The notes beneath the pieces are model-generated. The model was not told the origin of the DNA and searched no databases. It saw nothing but the letters and a program-made list of their open reading frames with translations. This document shows positions 63,903 to 64,000 of a stretch of DNA of 64,000 nt, piece after piece. The translations under genes were made by a program, and so were the position numbers. Where the stretch lies: assembly GCF_003314975.1 (NCBI RefSeq), contig NZ_QNRF01000001.1, positions 310,001 through 374,000 of the forward strand. Reading direction: 5' to 3'. Positions within the stretch are counted from its first letter, which is position 1. Each line of letters begins with the position of its first letter. This stretch comes from Marinomonas aquiplantarum. GTDB taxonomy: Bacteria; Pseudomonadota; Gammaproteobacteria; Pseudomonadales; Marinomonadaceae.

Positions 63903-64000
63903 ATGAAGATGGGATTGGTATGGTTCGGTAATGACTTACGTTGTGCTGACCAAAAAATGTTATGGCGAGCCGCGCAAGAAGTAGATCAACTGGTGTGTGT
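63903..64000 (+). CDS. 5' end of a photolyase/cryptochrome gene, cut by the window edge
   Basis: The ATG at 63903 (GAGGG upstream) opens MKMGLVWFGNDLRCADQKML, which matches the photolyase N-terminal VWFRNDLR block. The residue after WF is Gly instead of the usual Arg. The 32 codons present cannot tell CPD photolyase from cryptochrome DASH. Spacer 63729-63902 shows no named feature. Confidence 0.72.
   Translation, partial: MKMGLVWFGNDLRCADQKMLWRAAQEVDQLVC

Noticed and set aside
1-64000. tRNA, rRNA, CRISPR array, insertion sequence or prophage
   Set aside because: I looked for cloverleaf-type CCA ends, regularly spaced repeats, transposase and phage structural genes, and saw none. A tRNAscan or ISfinder run would be more sensitive.

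Overview
The window looks like a chromosomal segment from a marine gammaproteobacterium. The gene families and their mix point towards Oceanospirillales, with Marinomonas the most likely genus; this rests on gene content and protein style, not on a database search. Coding density is high and GC is moderate. I see no rRNA, tRNA, CRISPR array, insertion sequence or complete prophage. Most genes belong to known families, arranged as transport-and-catabolism modules, many with a regulator beside them.

Layout. 0-12.5 kb: tail of a probable DUF2868 gene and a DUF3482 GTPase; plsC and a dCache/HAMP/GGDEF/EAL protein; psuK-psuG (pseudouridine breakdown); rlmF; a LysR/EamA divergent pair; a DUF6164 protein; a CSS-EAL phosphodiesterase; a small lipoprotein. 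12.6-20.9 kb: a sigma-54 activator divergent from a six-gene GlpSTPQUV-type glycerol (polyol) ABC importer, with a good sigma-54 promoter and repeated TGTTCA/TGAACA half-sites between them. 21-27.3 kb: an RpiR regulator divergent from a polyamine-type ABC importer ending in a DmpA-like P1 aminopeptidase, the whole block flanked by two identical 27-nt terminator hairpins. 27.3-36.1 kb: metabolic and redox genes (alpha/beta hydrolase, extradiol dioxygenase, VOC protein, Rrf2 with a thioredoxin-reductase-like enzyme), two tandem paralogous outer-membrane barrel genes (one with an OmpA domain), a flavoprotein and a DUF502 protein. 36.2-39.9 kb: a TetR/HlyD/ABC/ABC-2 export operon with a perfect 20-bp operator over its promoter.

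40-47.2 kb: a LysR - DUF1445 - TRAP transporter - PxpABC cluster for uptake and hydrolysis of 5-oxoproline (pyroglutamate). 47.5-52.4 kb: a phosphorelay made of a hybrid histidine kinase (PAS, HisKA, HATPase, two receivers, Hpt) and a REC-HD-GYP phosphodiesterase. 52.5-54.8 kb: ahpC-ahpF. 54.9-57.3 kb: the most accessory-looking stretch, visibly AT-richer, with a 615-aa protein carrying a C-terminal PD-(D/E)XK nuclease core and a decayed YefM-YoeB toxin-antitoxin pair. 57.4-64 kb: an HdeD-like membrane protein, a second LysR/EamA pair with two palindromic operators, an exported esterase, an Lrp/AsnC regulator with a zinc alcohol dehydrogenase, an XRE regulator with two matching palindromic operators, a YjdM/PhnA zinc-ribbon protein, and the start of a photolyase/cryptochrome gene cut by the window edge.

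The best candidates for new biology are the 615-aa nuclease gene; the asymmetric GlpS/GlpT ATPase pair, in which one composite ATP site is predicted to be degenerate; the terminator-flanked importer-peptidase module; and several operator arrays that sit beside their likely regulators. All three cyclic-di-GMP proteins here look like phosphodiesterases.
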